Shown here one piece after another: positions 38,122 through 47,607 of a stretch of 53,571 bases of DNA. Both the position numbers and the translations under genes were made by a program. The stretch comes from Alteromonas profundi (GTDB lineage: Bacteria > Pseudomonadota > Gammaproteobacteria > Enterobacterales > Alteromonadaceae), in contig NZ_JAAAWN010000007.1 in the NCBI RefSeq assembly GCF_010500865.1, positions 1 to 53,571 of the forward strand, given 5' to 3'. Numbering within the stretch: position 1 is the first letter of the stretch; each line of letters starts with the position of its first letter. The notes under the pieces were generated by a model. The model worked only from the letters and a program-made list of their open reading frames with translations. It was not told where the DNA came from and did not search any database.

Positions 38122-38879
38122 AAGCAACGTTCGAAGTAGATAAAGTGTCGGTATCCCATCGACTAAAAGAAGTGGATTTAACTATTCCATCTGGTCGCTG
38201 CATACATATATTAGGGCCTAATGGTGCGGGTAAATCAACGCTACTTAACACGTTAGGGGCCATAGTGCCCGCCACAGCTGGGCAGGTGCTACTCAATCAA
38301 AGGCCTATAGAAGCATGGCCATTACCCGTATTAGCAAGCTTTAGAAGCATACTCGCCCAACATTCTGAAGCGGTATTTTCCGTTTCAGTAGCCGATTATT
38401 TGTCGTTTTTTTCCCATGATGAACAAAGTATTGTGCCGACGATGCTGGAAAAGGCATTAGAAGTTGGGGGGTATTTTAGCCAATCGATAAACCGCTTATC
38501 GGGCGGTGAACGCCAGCGAGTAGAGATTTGCCGGTCTCTAATGCAGGTATGGCCGGCCATCGAACAAGGCGAAGCAGTGTTGTTGTTAGATGAACCTTTG
38601 CAGGGGTTAGATATTCGCCATCAATATGGGTTTCTGGCGTTATGCACGCGGTTGTGTGAATTGGGCAATACATTAATACTGAGTTGTCACGATATTTCTT
38701 TAAGCGCTAATTATGGCCAAGATATTATTTTTATGAAGCACGGGCAGGTTACAAGTTATGGCGCGGTAGGCGAAGTTATGACGGCGCAGAACCTGGAAAA
38801 TACCTTCGATTGTCACTTTGCTGTGAAAGAACGGGACGACTTTCTAGAAATTCAAGTTTGTGCCCCTATAGTGGGCTAA
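38118..38879 (+). CDS. btuD: BtuD-type ABC transporter ATPase
   Basis: 253 aa from the ATG at 38118, which overlaps the btuC stop (ATGA). Walker A GPNGAGKST (about 34-42), signature LSGGERQRVEICRSL, Walker B AVLLLDEP and the switch histidine in LSCHDIS. A short insertion, MQVWPAIEQGEA, before Walker B resembles E. coli BtuD, which supports B12 over iron. It powers the permease encoded just before it. Confidence 0.85.
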   Translation: MKATFEVDKVSVSHRLKEVDLTIPSGRCIHILGPNGAGKSTLLNTLGAIVPATAGQVLLNQRPIEAWPLPVLASFRSILAQHSEAVFSVSVADYLSFFSHDEQSIVPTMLEKALEVGGYFSQSINRLSGGERQRVEICRSLMQVWPAIEQGEAVLLLDEPLQGLDIRHQYGFLALCTRLCELGNTLILSCHDISLSANYGQDIIFMKHGQVTSYGAVGEVMTAQNLENTFDCHFAVKERDDFLEIQVCAPIVG

Positions 38880-38884
38880 TTTTT

Positions 38885-38944
38885 GTGGTAAAATCCCCGC
38901 ACTGACCGTTCGTACTTTTTCCGCCGACAACGAATCCTTAGGAG
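38885..38944 (+). promoter_or_regulatory. Candidate promoter and ribosome site of DAHP synthase
   Basis: Extended -10 TGG-TAAAAT (38886-38894), with no good -35. AGGAG (38940-38944) lies 7 nt before a TTG start at 38952, which decides the start. Confidence 0.5.
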
Positions 38945-38951
38945 AGCCTCA

Positions 38952-40295
38952 TTGAGTAATTGGCAAGTAGATAGCTGGAGACAAAAGCCAATCCTTCAGC
39001 AACCTGAATATGCAGATAACGCACGTCTTAAAGAAGTAGAAGACACCCTTAGTAGCTATCCACCCTTGGTTTTTGCTGCAGAAGCGCGAGAGTTAAGACG
39101 CCAATTAGGTGAAGTAAGCCTTGGAAAAGGCTTTTTACTGCAAGGGGGCGATTGCGCCGAATCGTTTGATGAGTTCAATGCACCTAAAATTCGCGATACC
39201 TTTAAGGTTATTCTGCAGATGGCGATTGTGCTTACTTTCGCAGGCCGCTGTCCGGTAACAAAAGTAGCCCGTATGGCAGGACAGTATGCTAAACCGCGTT
39301 CATCGAACTTCGAAACCATTAATGGCGTTACCTTACCTAGCTATCGTGGCGATATTATCAATAGTTTTGAGTTTACCGAAGCGGCGAGACAACCCGACCC
39401 AGATAGGTTACTTGAAGCGTATCATCGTAGTGCCTCAACGCTTAACTTGCTGCGTGCTTTTGCCCAGGGCGGTTTAGCTGATTTGCACGAAGTTAACCGT
39501 TGGAATATGGCGTTTGTTGAAAATAACCCATTAAAAGAGCGCTATCACGATATGGCGAAGCGCATTCAAGACTCACTAGAGTTTATGGATGTTATTGGCA
39601 TTAATTCACAATCTAGCACTACCTTACATGAAACCTCGCTATTTACTTCGCACGAAGCTTTATTGCTTAACTACGAGCAAGCGCTAACCCGGGTAGATAC
39701 GCTAACGGGTAAGCCTTATGATTGTTCGGCTCACATGGTATGGATTGGAGAACGTACGCGTCAACTTGACCACGCGCATGTTGAATTTTTCCGCGGTATT
39801 CATAACCCCATCGGTGTGAAAGTAGGGCCTAGCATGGAAGAAGATGAACTTATTCGTCTCATCGATGCGCTTAACCCGCATAACGACCCAGGGCGTTTAA
39901 CTTTAATTACGCGTATGGGTGCAGATAATTTAGCGGACAACTTGCCACGGTTACTGCGCAAAGTAAAAGCAGAAGGGCGTAATGTGGTATGGAGTTCAGA
40001 TCCAATGCACGGCAATACCTTCAGTGCATCTAGTGGCTATAAAACCCGTAACTTCGATGCTATCTTGCGGGAAATTAAACAGTTTTTCCAAGCCCACGAA
40101 GCCGAAGGTACGCATGCGGGTGGTATTCACTTAGAAATGACGGGCCAACACGTTACCGAGTGTACGGGGGGAGCCTATCAAATTAGTGATGATGACTTAG
40201 CACAAGCGTACAAAACTCAGTGCGATCCGCGACTAAATGCCGATCAAGTATTAGAGATGGCATTCTTAGTAGCCGATCATTTACGTAGTGCATAA
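38952..40295 (+). CDS. Class II 3-deoxy-7-phosphoheptulonate synthase
   Basis: 447 aa, plant/mycobacterial-type (class II) DAHP synthase from a TTG start. It condenses PEP and erythrose-4-phosphate, the first step of the shikimate pathway. Family marks: [11 protein letters not shown] (about 62-72), [35 protein letters not shown], and DPMHGNT with the metal histidine, then [10 protein letters not shown]. Unrelated in sequence to the AroFGH type of enterics. Single gene with promoter and strong terminator. Confidence 0.96.
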   Translation: MSNWQVDSWRQKPILQQPEYADNARLKEVEDTLSSYPPLVFAAEARELRRQLGEVSLGKGFLLQGGDCAESFDEFNAPKIRDTFKVILQMAIVLTFAGRCPVTKVARMAGQYAKPRSSNFETINGVTLPSYRGDIINSFEFTEAARQPDPDRLLEAYHRSASTLNLLRAFAQGGLADLHEVNRWNMAFVENNPLKERYHDMAKRIQDSLEFMDVIGINSQSSTTLHETSLFTSHEALLLNYEQALTRVDTLTGKPYDCSAHMVWIGERTRQLDHAHVEFFRGIHNPIGVKVGPSMEEDELIRLIDALNPHNDPGRLTLITRMGADNLADNLPRLLRKVKAEGRNVVWSSDPMHGNTFSASSGYKTRNFDAILREIKQFFQAHEAEGTHAGGIHLEMTGQHVTECTGGAYQISDDDLAQAYKTQCDPRLNADQVLEMAFLVADHLRSA

Positions 40296-40346
40296 AGCCC
40301 AATCTATATAAAGTACTGTTAACCGAAGTTAACTTTCTTTGTCAGA

Positions 40347-40378
40347 CAAAAAAAGCTGCGAATTCGCAGCTTTTTTAT
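40347..40378 (+). terminator. Terminator of DAHP synthase
   Basis: A perfect palindrome AAAAGCTGCGAATTCGCAGC (40351-40370) continuing into TTTTTTAT. A-rich on the left, so it may also stop the convergent peptidase/permease transcript. Confidence 0.92.
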
Positions 40379-40432
40379 GTCCACGATAAGAGCCCGTCTG
40401 TTCGGCTAGACATACTTGGTGCTTATTATTGA

Positions 40433-43400
40433 TTACCTGTACCCAGGAGCAAGAAACAGGCGGTTAATATCAGCATGATATTGCACCTCTGTGTGCTGCT
40501 TTAGCTGCCTAACAAAATCTATTGCTGCAACGGGGGCCTTGCTCATACGTTGTTGCTCAAATAGATGCTGCAAACTGTCGGTAATAGGTTTATCGCCGAT
40601 ACGTTGTCGAAATTGCGCAAATACAAGGGTAGCGCGAGAGTAAATATCGGGGGTTTCGCTGGCATTTATAAAGGCCACTGGCTGGCCTACATACCTTTGC
40701 TGAAACTGTTGGTAGCGTCTCTTTTCGTATTCAATCAGCGCATTCATAGCATCTTTCCCATAGTGTTTTTCAAGCATGACCAGCTCAACATATTTTGCTA
40801 ACGACTCGATTAGCAATGAACTATCGGCGGATAACCCGAAACCCAATTGGTGGCCGAACCACTGGTGAGCAATCTCATGTACCGCTCGTCTGTACCTTTG
40901 ATCAAGGTGCGGCGTAGTCGGTTTAGCACGCATGGAAAGTAAATGATCAAAAATAAGGACTTGTGGCAGCGCATACCCGCTTGGGCCTAAATCTGGCGCG
41001 AAAACCATGTTTAATTGGTTGTAAGGGTAGGGCGCTACCTCGTTCTCAAACCAAGACAACGTGTGTTCTACCGCCTTTATGTGAACCTTACTGGCATCTT
41101 CGTCATCCGTGCCTATCATATTTAACATTAGCGGTCGTTTGGCTACCACTAAAGGGTGTTTAGTATTTTTAAAGGTGGTGGCTATCCATGCAGGTATGGC
41201 GCTTATTGGCGCCCCGGTTTCGAAGCGGAATACACGCCGTTTTTGCCCCTGTTGCTCTATCGTCCATGTTTTTGATAGTTCTCCGGGTGCGACTACGTGG
41301 TAGTTAACAGGTGCAATAACTGTAGATGTTAGGATGATTGGTTTCGCCTCGCTATTGGCGTTTCTATTTGCCTGGGTGAGTTCGCTGGGCAAAGGGAAAC
41401 GCTGTGGCAACAGCCCATATTCTTTTCTAAGTGTAGGATCAGCAAGGGTGAAGTTATCGTTAAATCCAACGTGGGGTATAAGCGGCACGCCTCTTAGGTA
41501 ACTAAATGGTTCGGTCACCACATGATGGGTAGGCGAAGTCCACAAGGTTTGGTTTTCAACCCGTAGATTGACCATTAAAAGACGCTCTTCATTCGGTTTA
41601 AGTGGGCGGCTAAATGCAAAAATACGTTGCTGAGTTTGGGTGTCGTGGCTTAGTAGTTTTGCATGTTCTAGTTGCAGGAGATTTGGTAAAAAGTCGGGGT
41701 GATTGCCGATAAGAACACGGTGTATAGGAGTATTGTTATTGTTTTTAAGCGATACATTAAGCGCAATGTCGGCATAGCCTTTCTGGGGGTAAAAATGAAC
41801 GGTAGCATCTATTTTACTTACCACGGGTTGCGGAATTTGCTGCCAATGTTGGAAACGCTGTTCATAATTTGCTTTTATAAGGTGGCGCTCGTTAGGCATC
41901 ATGAGCGCGCGTTCTTGTTTTAGTGCGCTATGCATAAACACAGTGGCAGACAAAATGAGAAGCATACACGTCACTAAGGGGACAGATGTACCTTTGCTCA
42001 TTAAATGCGTATAACCGGTGCCGCGGTGAGTTCGGCATATCGCCACTGCAAGTAATGTGACACATATCACTAGCCAGTAAAGTAGAAAGGGCAATAATGC
42101 GGAAATGCTCATTTCAAAGCCCACCCTTAGTTTGGCGGGTTGCAAGGGGGTCCCTGAAATGTCCCATAGAGGATGGGGAATACCGAATAGCCCCATAAGT
42201 GAGCTAAACTTAATGAGTATTAACATGCTACACAGTGCTCCGCCTATAAGTGGCGCCGGCGATAGATGATGAATGGCGATACATAAAAGGCCAAAAAGCA
42301 GAACGGGCAGGCCAGTTAGCAACAGGGTGGCGCAATAAGTTAGAAGCGAAATGCTACTGCCAAAGTAGAGTTCAGCAATTAGCGTCGCCGTTGCTGTGAG
42401 TAAAAGAAACGCGGCCCACATAAACACAAGGGCGAAACATTGCCCCGCAATAAGCTGTAGATTTGTTATCGGTGTGGCAGCGGTGAGTTCATCTATCCCT
42501 TTTGCTTTGCTGTGCCAACACAGTTGCCAAGCCCAGATACTCATAAGCACAAACCCACCAAAAGGCATTACATCCCATACTATGCGGCCTAGAGCATCGG
42601 CGCTGGTAGGAAAAATAGTAGCAAAAGGTTCTGCGTAATCTATGGCAGACAATACTTCAGAGAAGACCATGCCCGCGTATATGAAATATGCCATTAACAG
42701 TGAGGGGGGCCTAATAAGAAGCTGAATACTATTGCAGGTGACTATGGCTCTTTTATTGTACCTAAGCGGTGCTAGCAGTTTGGTGAAAGGCAAAGCCAGT
42801 AAATAAGTAGTGTTGCCTTTCATCTTACGCCAGCCGGTAGTCTCGCCCCCGGAGATAGGGGGAAGTGCTGGGTATAAAGTGGGGACAAGAGAAGGTCGGG
42901 ATAGATATAACATGGCTATGGCCATAGCCCCATATATCAGCCTGTTGACCGCGGTTTTTGGGGTAATAGCCCAGTTTGCGTTTTGTTCTATCTGGCGATA
43001 GATGTCGGTAAACCCATAAGGGTCGAGCCAAGACATAATGAAATACAGCTGAGGGTTTACAATTTTGCTCCCAGCTAATATCGGCGCGCCATTAACCGAT
43101 GCCAACATAACGTAACTTACCCACACTATACACAGCGTGAAATAGGTTGGCATGGGGGAGTTAAAGCAACGCCCACATAACATGGCGATTGCTGTAAACA
43201 ATAAAAGTATTGGTATATCCAACACAATTAAGTTTTGTAGCGTAATACCCAGCAGCCCCGTTGTTTGAGATAAAGACGGGGCAATGGTGGCCACTTGGAG
43301 TATTACACTTATGGCCATAAGCAGCATGAGTAGTGAGAAAAATGCACTGGCGCGATAAATATAGCGGCTAAGTGCCGTGGAAGGGGTAACATAGATAAGC

Positions 43401-43651
43401 GCCGCCATCTGGCTTATGTGGTCCCGTTGTAATAGCGAAGGGGTTAACAGGCCCACCGCAATGGGCAAAGTAAGCATAATAGAGGCATTATTAAGTAGTG
43501 TAAGTCGCTTGGTAAGAATATCTCCCTCCACGGAAAGGCCTTGCGCAAGCAGAAAGGCAAAACCTGGAACGATAAGTAGGCTCAGCCAAACGCTAGGTTG
43601 GCGAAGGTATAATCGCCACTCGTTGATAATACCCGAGATGAAAAGAAGCAT
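40433..43651 (-). CDS. ABC-2 permease fused to M1-type metallopeptidase
   Basis: 1072 aa. The first ~560 residues hold about twelve hydrophobic segments in two ABC-2-like blocks. From about 590 the protein is soluble and extracytoplasmic, ending in a gluzincin domain. His925-Glu926-x2-His929 (HEIAHQWFGH) and Glu949 (LIESLAKY) are the zinc site. The spacing is one residue longer than classic M1, as in other permease-peptidase fusions, and Tyr1004 is a candidate proton donor. The M1 GxMEN exopeptidase loop is not recognisable (PSGYALPQV instead). It follows its ATPase gene with a one-base overlap. Export or signalling role is unknown. Confidence 0.87.
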   Translation of the reverse strand: MLLFISGIINEWRLYLRQPSVWLSLLIVPGFAFLLAQGLSVEGDILTKRLTLLNNASIMLTLPIAVGLLTPSLLQRDHISQMAALIYVTPSTALSRYIYRASAFFSLLMLLMAISVILQVATIAPSLSQTTGLLGITLQNLIVLDIPILLLFTAIAMLCGRCFNSPMPTYFTLCIVWVSYVMLASVNGAPILAGSKIVNPQLYFIMSWLDPYGFTDIYRQIEQNANWAITPKTAVNRLIYGAMAIAMLYLSRPSLVPTLYPALPPISGGETTGWRKMKGNTTYLLALPFTKLLAPLRYNKRAIVTCNSIQLLIRPPSLLMAYFIYAGMVFSEVLSAIDYAEPFATIFPTSADALGRIVWDVMPFGGFVLMSIWAWQLCWHSKAKGIDELTAATPITNLQLIAGQCFALVFMWAAFLLLTATATLIAELYFGSSISLLTYCATLLLTGLPVLLFGLLCIAIHHLSPAPLIGGALCSMLILIKFSSLMGLFGIPHPLWDISGTPLQPAKLRVGFEMSISALLPFLLYWLVICVTLLAVAICRTHRGTGYTHLMSKGTSVPLVTCMLLILSATVFMHSALKQERALMMPNERHLIKANYEQRFQHWQQIPQPVVSKIDATVHFYPQKGYADIALNVSLKNNNNTPIHRVLIGNHPDFLPNLLQLEHAKLLSHDTQTQQRIFAFSRPLKPNEERLLMVNLRVENQTLWTSPTHHVVTEPFSYLRGVPLIPHVGFNDNFTLADPTLRKEYGLLPQRFPLPSELTQANRNANSEAKPIILTSTVIAPVNYHVVAPGELSKTWTIEQQGQKRRVFRFETGAPISAIPAWIATTFKNTKHPLVVAKRPLMLNMIGTDDEDASKVHIKAVEHTLSWFENEVAPYPYNQLNMVFAPDLGPSGYALPQVLIFDHLLSMRAKPTTPHLDQRYRRAVHEIAHQWFGHQLGFGLSADSSLLIESLAKYVELVMLEKHYGKDAMNALIEYEKRRYQQFQQRYVGQPVAFINASETPDIYSRATLVFAQFRQRIGDKPITDSLQHLFEQQRMSKAPVAAIDFVRQLKQHTEVQYHADINRLFLAPGYR

Positions 43652-44499
43652 TAGCTAGGCTCCTTATTGAGCTGGAAAAAGTACCTATCTTCCAACGTAG
43701 CCTCGCACGCGATGGCGTTTGTATGGGGTATTTCAGAGTGATAAACCCGCCATCTATCTTTCCCGAAGTGGTAACTTTCTGATACCACAATGCCACATTC
43801 TGGGCGCCGATCCATTTCCCAGATCTTGCCTGACAAAGGCGCAATTAACGCTGCAATTTCGCCACTATCGACAATTTTCCCTTGCATCATAATTGCCGCT
43901 CGGCTACATAAATTTTCTATGTCTTCCACAATATGAGTGGAAAGCAGCACTAAGGTTTGCTTGCTTATTTTCACCAGTAAACTGTGTAGCCTCTGTCGCT
44001 CTAAGGGGTCAAGCCCGGCAGTAGGTTCGTCAAGGATAATAAACTTAGGATCGCCTAATAAAGCTTGCGCGATACCAAACCTTTGACGCATCCCCCCCGA
44101 ATAGCTGGTAACCGGTTTATTGGCGACTTGAGTTAAGTTGGTAAGAGACAATAATGTGGCTATCTGCTGGGCTGCTTGCCGTTTATCAATTTTTTTTAAG
44201 GTGGCTATGTGCCAAAGCAATTGTCGGCAACTCATGTGAGGATAGACCCCAAAAGATTGAGGCAGATACCCGAGCTGGGATCGCAATGCATTCGGGTTTT
44301 GCAGAACGTTAATGCCGTTGAAGGTAATGGAACCTGAATCGGGAGGCTGCAAACAGGCAAGTGTTCGCATAAGTGTTGATTTGCCCGCGCCGTTTGGGCC
44401 TAAAAGCCCTACCATACCGGTAGGACACTGCAATGAAATATTGCTGATGGCTTTGGTGCCATCGAAGTAGGTTTTGTTTAAATTAGAAATACTTAGCAT
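43651..44499 (-). CDS. ABC transporter ATPase for the permease-peptidase
   Basis: 282 aa from the ATG at 44499; GGAG lies 8 nt upstream, so a longer frame to 44556 is rejected. Walker A GPNGAGKST (34-42), signature SYSGGMRQRFGIAQALL, Walker B FIILDEP and switch His in LLSTHIVEDI. The last 70 residues are a small extra domain. It precedes the permease gene and forms the transporter with it. It is divergent from a LytS/LytTR pair. Confidence 0.93.
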   Translation of the reverse strand: MLSISNLNKTYFDGTKAISNISLQCPTGMVGLLGPNGAGKSTLMRTLACLQPPDSGSITFNGINVLQNPNALRSQLGYLPQSFGVYPHMSCRQLLWHIATLKKIDKRQAAQQIATLLSLTNLTQVANKPVTSYSGGMRQRFGIAQALLGDPKFIILDEPTAGLDPLERQRLHSLLVKISKQTLVLLSTHIVEDIENLCSRAAIMMQGKIVDSGEIAALIAPLSGKIWEMDRRPECGIVVSESYHFGKDRWRVYHSEIPHTNAIACEATLEDRYFFQLNKEPS

Positions 44500-44680
44500 A
44501 GAAACGTCTCCGTCTATCACAATCCCGAGAGGGTGAGGTATGATGGTGAGTAGCAATATTAGGCGCCACTATACGTATTGGTGTGTTTAGGGATATACAG
44601 GGGTGATGAATCGCGGTTTTAAAATGACAAAGGTAAGATTCTTCGGCGCTTTTTACGTTTATCAACTAAAAACACACTTT

Positions 44681-44727
44681 CGTCATTTTTGCTGTGCATC
44701 TGACAATTTTTACCGTCATTGTATGTA
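44681..44727 (+). promoter_or_regulatory. Candidate promoter with direct CGTCATT repeats
   Basis: CGTCATT occurs at 44681-44687 and 44714-44720, 33 bp apart (three helical turns). An inverted half AATGAC is at 44623-44628. A promoter-like pair CTGACA (44700-44705) and TATGTA (44722-44727) overlaps the second copy. LytTR proteins bind direct repeats on one DNA face, so this is a candidate site for the adjacent regulator. The core does not match the best-known LytTR consensus. Confidence 0.38.
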
Positions 44728-44748
44728 CGAGCTGTTAAAGAGACCTCG

Positions 44749-46335
44749 ATGAATTTACAACTAAAAAAGCATAACGACATGCTGCAAGCGACGTTGCCCT
44801 TGCTTGCAGCTATTGTTCTATCGGCAAATGTGGTCTTTATTGCTGCGCAAAATGGCGGGGTAGTATTGTTTACCCTGCTACACCTTAAAGCGCTTATTCT
44901 AGCGCTGCCTTATTTACTTGCGCAGGCCGCACTAAGTAACATGTCCTCGCCGAGAGGGGGGATAATTTGGCTCGCTCTTTTTACCTTGTATTCGGGGGCG
45001 CTGTTTGTATTTCCACTGCATACCTCACTTTCGCTAACGGCTATTTCTGCGCAGATTTCTCCTAAGCCATCTTTGTTAACTCCAGAGTTAAGCAATCAAA
45101 AATTGGACAGTCAAATAATCTGGTTTTTCATTACTGCGAGTGTCTTAGGGGCACTGCATCATTTTCATAAGTCGCAGTTTCGCATAGGTGTGAAAGCGCC
45201 AAGCTGGATACAGCATGTATTCTCACTTGATGCGATGGTAGCAACGACTATTTTTATTTGGGTTATAGGGTGTACGGGCATTTTCCTATCTACCCCTGAT
45301 CCAATGAATAATCAGCCCCTGGCAATGCGTGTGGATCTGTATCTGGTAGTAAGTGAATTTCCGCGTTTTTTGGCTTACGTTAGCCAGTTTTTATGGCTAG
45401 GCCTTATTTTGTTTTTTATTTATTGGATAAATCGATACTGCTTAATAAGACGGGTACTCTCTGTACATGGCTTAACGCCCTTTGCAGCCTGCTCGCTCTT
45501 GTTTATTTTACTATCTGCACCGCTACTAAGTGCCACTGTCCTTTTATTACCACTAAGCAATGTGTCTGAATTAACGTTATTGCCTTCAGAGAACGCCAAC
45601 GCTTTTGATTTAGATAATTTTCGATTTATGTTCGTCATTTTAGCGGTAACCACGCCCGTTATATTAGCCTTTGAGCGTAAATCTTTTGATGTGAAACTAG
45701 CCAGTATTGCCAAAGATAAGGTACGCACCGAGTTACAATTATTGCAGCAGCAGATTAACCCACACTTTCTTTTCAATACGCTTAATAACCTTTACGCCCT
45801 CACGCTACAGCAATCGGACCAAGCGCCCAAAAGCATTGAACACCTGTCAAGTTTACTGCGCTATACGGTGTACCAAGGGCAGCAAGAGTGGGTTTGGCTT
45901 GAAGATGAAATAGCCTATTTAAATGATTACCTGGCATTGCAAAGGCTTAGGTATCAAACCGACTGCCGTTTCAATATTTCTTGGCCTCAAACAGACTCAC
46001 GCTATCGAATTCCTCCTTTATTGCTTATTGTGCTTTTAGAAAATGCGTTTAAACATGGCATAGAGAAAACGCCAACCGGAAGTTTTTTAGATATACAGAT
46101 GACCATTGACGATAACGTACTTCACTTTATCTGTAAAAACGCCTATGTGCCGTATGGCGTAAACCCAGACAGAGCCAAGAGCGGCCTAAATGGAACCAAA
46201 AAAGATCAGTGCGGGGTAGGGTTAGCCAATGTCCACAGACGACTGTCGCTGTTACCTGGGGTAAATAACCGCCTAATAAGTGAAGCGCGCGATGGGTATT
46301 GGATAGCCATATTATCATTGGAGCTACAAGCATGA
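44749..46335 (+). CDS. LytS-type sensor histidine kinase
   Basis: 528 aa from the ATG at 44749; the frame extends to a TTG 30 bp upstream. Several membrane helices occupy about 12-310. There is no GAF or extracytoplasmic sensor domain, so an intramembrane signal is likely. The His_kinase (LytS/YehU) domain has QINPHFLFNTLNNL with phospho-acceptor His339. The ATPase part keeps VLLENAFKHGIE (N box) and GVGLANVHRRL. It overlaps the response regulator gene as ATGA. Confidence 0.92.
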   Translation: MNLQLKKHNDMLQATLPLLAAIVLSANVVFIAAQNGGVVLFTLLHLKALILALPYLLAQAALSNMSSPRGGIIWLALFTLYSGALFVFPLHTSLSLTAISAQISPKPSLLTPELSNQKLDSQIIWFFITASVLGALHHFHKSQFRIGVKAPSWIQHVFSLDAMVATTIFIWVIGCTGIFLSTPDPMNNQPLAMRVDLYLVVSEFPRFLAYVSQFLWLGLILFFIYWINRYCLIRRVLSVHGLTPFAACSLLFILLSAPLLSATVLLLPLSNVSELTLLPSENANAFDLDNFRFMFVILAVTTPVILAFERKSFDVKLASIAKDKVRTELQLLQQQINPHFLFNTLNNLYALTLQQSDQAPKSIEHLSSLLRYTVYQGQQEWVWLEDEIAYLNDYLALQRLRYQTDCRFNISWPQTDSRYRIPPLLLIVLLENAFKHGIEKTPTGSFLDIQMTIDDNVLHFICKNAYVPYGVNPDRAKSGLNGTKKDQCGVGLANVHRRLSLLPGVNNRLISEARDGYWIAILSLELQA

Positions 46336-47003
46336 TAACGGCATTAATTGTTGATGATGAACCCTTAGCTCATACAGTGATTTTACATCATTTACACCAA
46401 CATAAGGATATTCATATAGTGGGCCAGTGTTTTAATGCGGCAGACACGCTCACATATCTAGCGAAACACCCGGTAGACTTACTTTTTTTAGATATAAATA
46501 TGCCAGCATTAAGTGGCATTGAAATGCTTAAAGTGATGGCGAACCCACCCGAGGTTGTGGTGGTAAGCGCTTATTCGGAGTACGCCGTTGACGGTTTTGA
46601 ACTTGATGTAGCTGATTATGTGCTAAAACCGGTAAGCGCAAACCGCTTAGCTAAAGCGTTAGAAAAAGTTCGAAGTCGCATCGATTCACAAAATGACGTA
46701 CCGTTTTTACGGGTAAAAGTAGGCCGGGAACACCATCGATTAAAGGTAGAGGATATTCGCTATCTTGAAGCCTATGGCAATTATGTAAAGGTATGGAATG
46801 AAAAAGACATGGTGTTAGTCAACAGTACGCTAAAACAACTCTTTGAAGCCTTACCTAGGCGAGACTTTATTCAAATTCACAAGTCGTTTGTGGTCAATAA
46901 ACATAAGGTTACCAGCACCACCAGCGACACTGTGGTAGTGGCTAATGCCAGTCAATTGAAAATAGGGAAGTCGTATAAATCATCTATAAAAGCCTGCTTA
47001 TAA
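46332..47003 (+). CDS. LytTR-family response regulator
   Basis: 223 aa from the ATG overlapping the kinase stop. Receiver domain with the acidic pair in VDDEP, Asp54 in LFLDINMP as phospho-acceptor and the lysine in YVLKPVS. A LytTR DNA-binding domain runs about 125-223 (VEDIRYLEAYGNYVKVW, DFIQIHKSFVVN). Likely target is the divergent ABC transporter/peptidase operon, by proximity. Confidence 0.94.
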   Translation: MITALIVDDEPLAHTVILHHLHQHKDIHIVGQCFNAADTLTYLAKHPVDLLFLDINMPALSGIEMLKVMANPPEVVVVSAYSEYAVDGFELDVADYVLKPVSANRLAKALEKVRSRIDSQNDVPFLRVKVGREHHRLKVEDIRYLEAYGNYVKVWNEKDMVLVNSTLKQLFEALPRRDFIQIHKSFVVNKHKVTSTTSDTVVVANASQLKIGKSYKSSIKACL

Positions 47004-47009
47004 AGGTTA

Positions 47010-47026
47010 CTGCCCACAATGGGCAG
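47010..47026. terminator. Hairpin between convergent genes
   Basis: CTGCCCA, loop CAA, TGGGCAG: a 7-bp stem between the response regulator stop and the 3' end of the minus-strand unknown gene. No T run, so a weak terminator candidate. Confidence 0.45.
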
Positions 47027-47027
47027 C

Positions 47028-47357
47028 CTACGGCATAGCGGAAAGGGCGTCTTCACGTTCTTGTTCCGTAAGTATCCCTACAAATATTGTGCTTTTACGT
47101 AAACTCGCCGTTCGTTCATCTTGGGCTAAAAGGAGTTGCTTAAAGGTTTCTGGCGAGCCCGCCGTTTCTAAAATTCCTTGCCATAACATATAGCTTCCGT
47201 AACGCATTAGTCCATTGTTATAACGCGCTTCTAGGTTATCTTTCGCCTTTTCTAATAGGTGAGGCGACGCGAGAACTTTGTCAGCTATTGCTTTGTGCAG
47301 TTGCAGACTTCGTTGATTGACGATGGTGTCTTTTAATTTCTTAGGAGTCGCATACAT
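47028..47357 (-). CDS. Unknown 109-aa helical protein
   Basis: 109 aa, soluble, mostly helical. GLMRYGSYMLWQGILE and LRKSTIFVGILTEQER are the most distinctive stretches; I do not recognise a family. The ATG follows the DUF3820 stop by 5 bp and the end of that gene provides a purine-rich ribosome site, so the two are cotranscribed. Confidence 0.72.
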   Translation of the reverse strand: MYATPKKLKDTIVNQRSLQLHKAIADKVLASPHLLEKAKDNLEARYNNGLMRYGSYMLWQGILETAGSPETFKQLLLAQDERTASLRKSTIFVGILTEQEREDALSAMP

Positions 47358-47362
47358 AACAA

Positions 47363-47578
47363 TTAGTCTTCGTCGAGTAATGGCTCTACCACGGATTCTA
47401 GGCCATTAAGTTTAATTTCATACATCAGAGCAAGCTGTTCACCGAGCTTATTGTTAGGAAACCCTTGTTTATGAAACCATACCAGGTACGGCTCGGGTAA
47501 GTGAAAAAGCCGACGTCCTGCGTACTTACCAAAGGGCATCACTTGATTAACCGTTTGTTTAATGAGTGTTGGGTTCAT
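47363..47578 (-). CDS. DUF3820 family protein
   Basis: 71 aa. The DUF3820 pattern MPFGKYAGRRLFHLPEPYLV, followed by WFHKQGFPNNKLGEQ, is complete. Homologues are small cytosolic proteins near exonuclease or unknown genes, with no assigned activity. It starts 29 bp after the exporter gene and is followed closely by the 109-aa gene. Confidence 0.9.
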   Translation of the reverse strand: MNPTLIKQTVNQVMPFGKYAGRRLFHLPEPYLVWFHKQGFPNNKLGEQLALMYEIKLNGLESVVEPLLDED

Positions 47579-47607
47579 GTGTTCTCTTTAGCCGTCATGG
47601 TTTTCTG

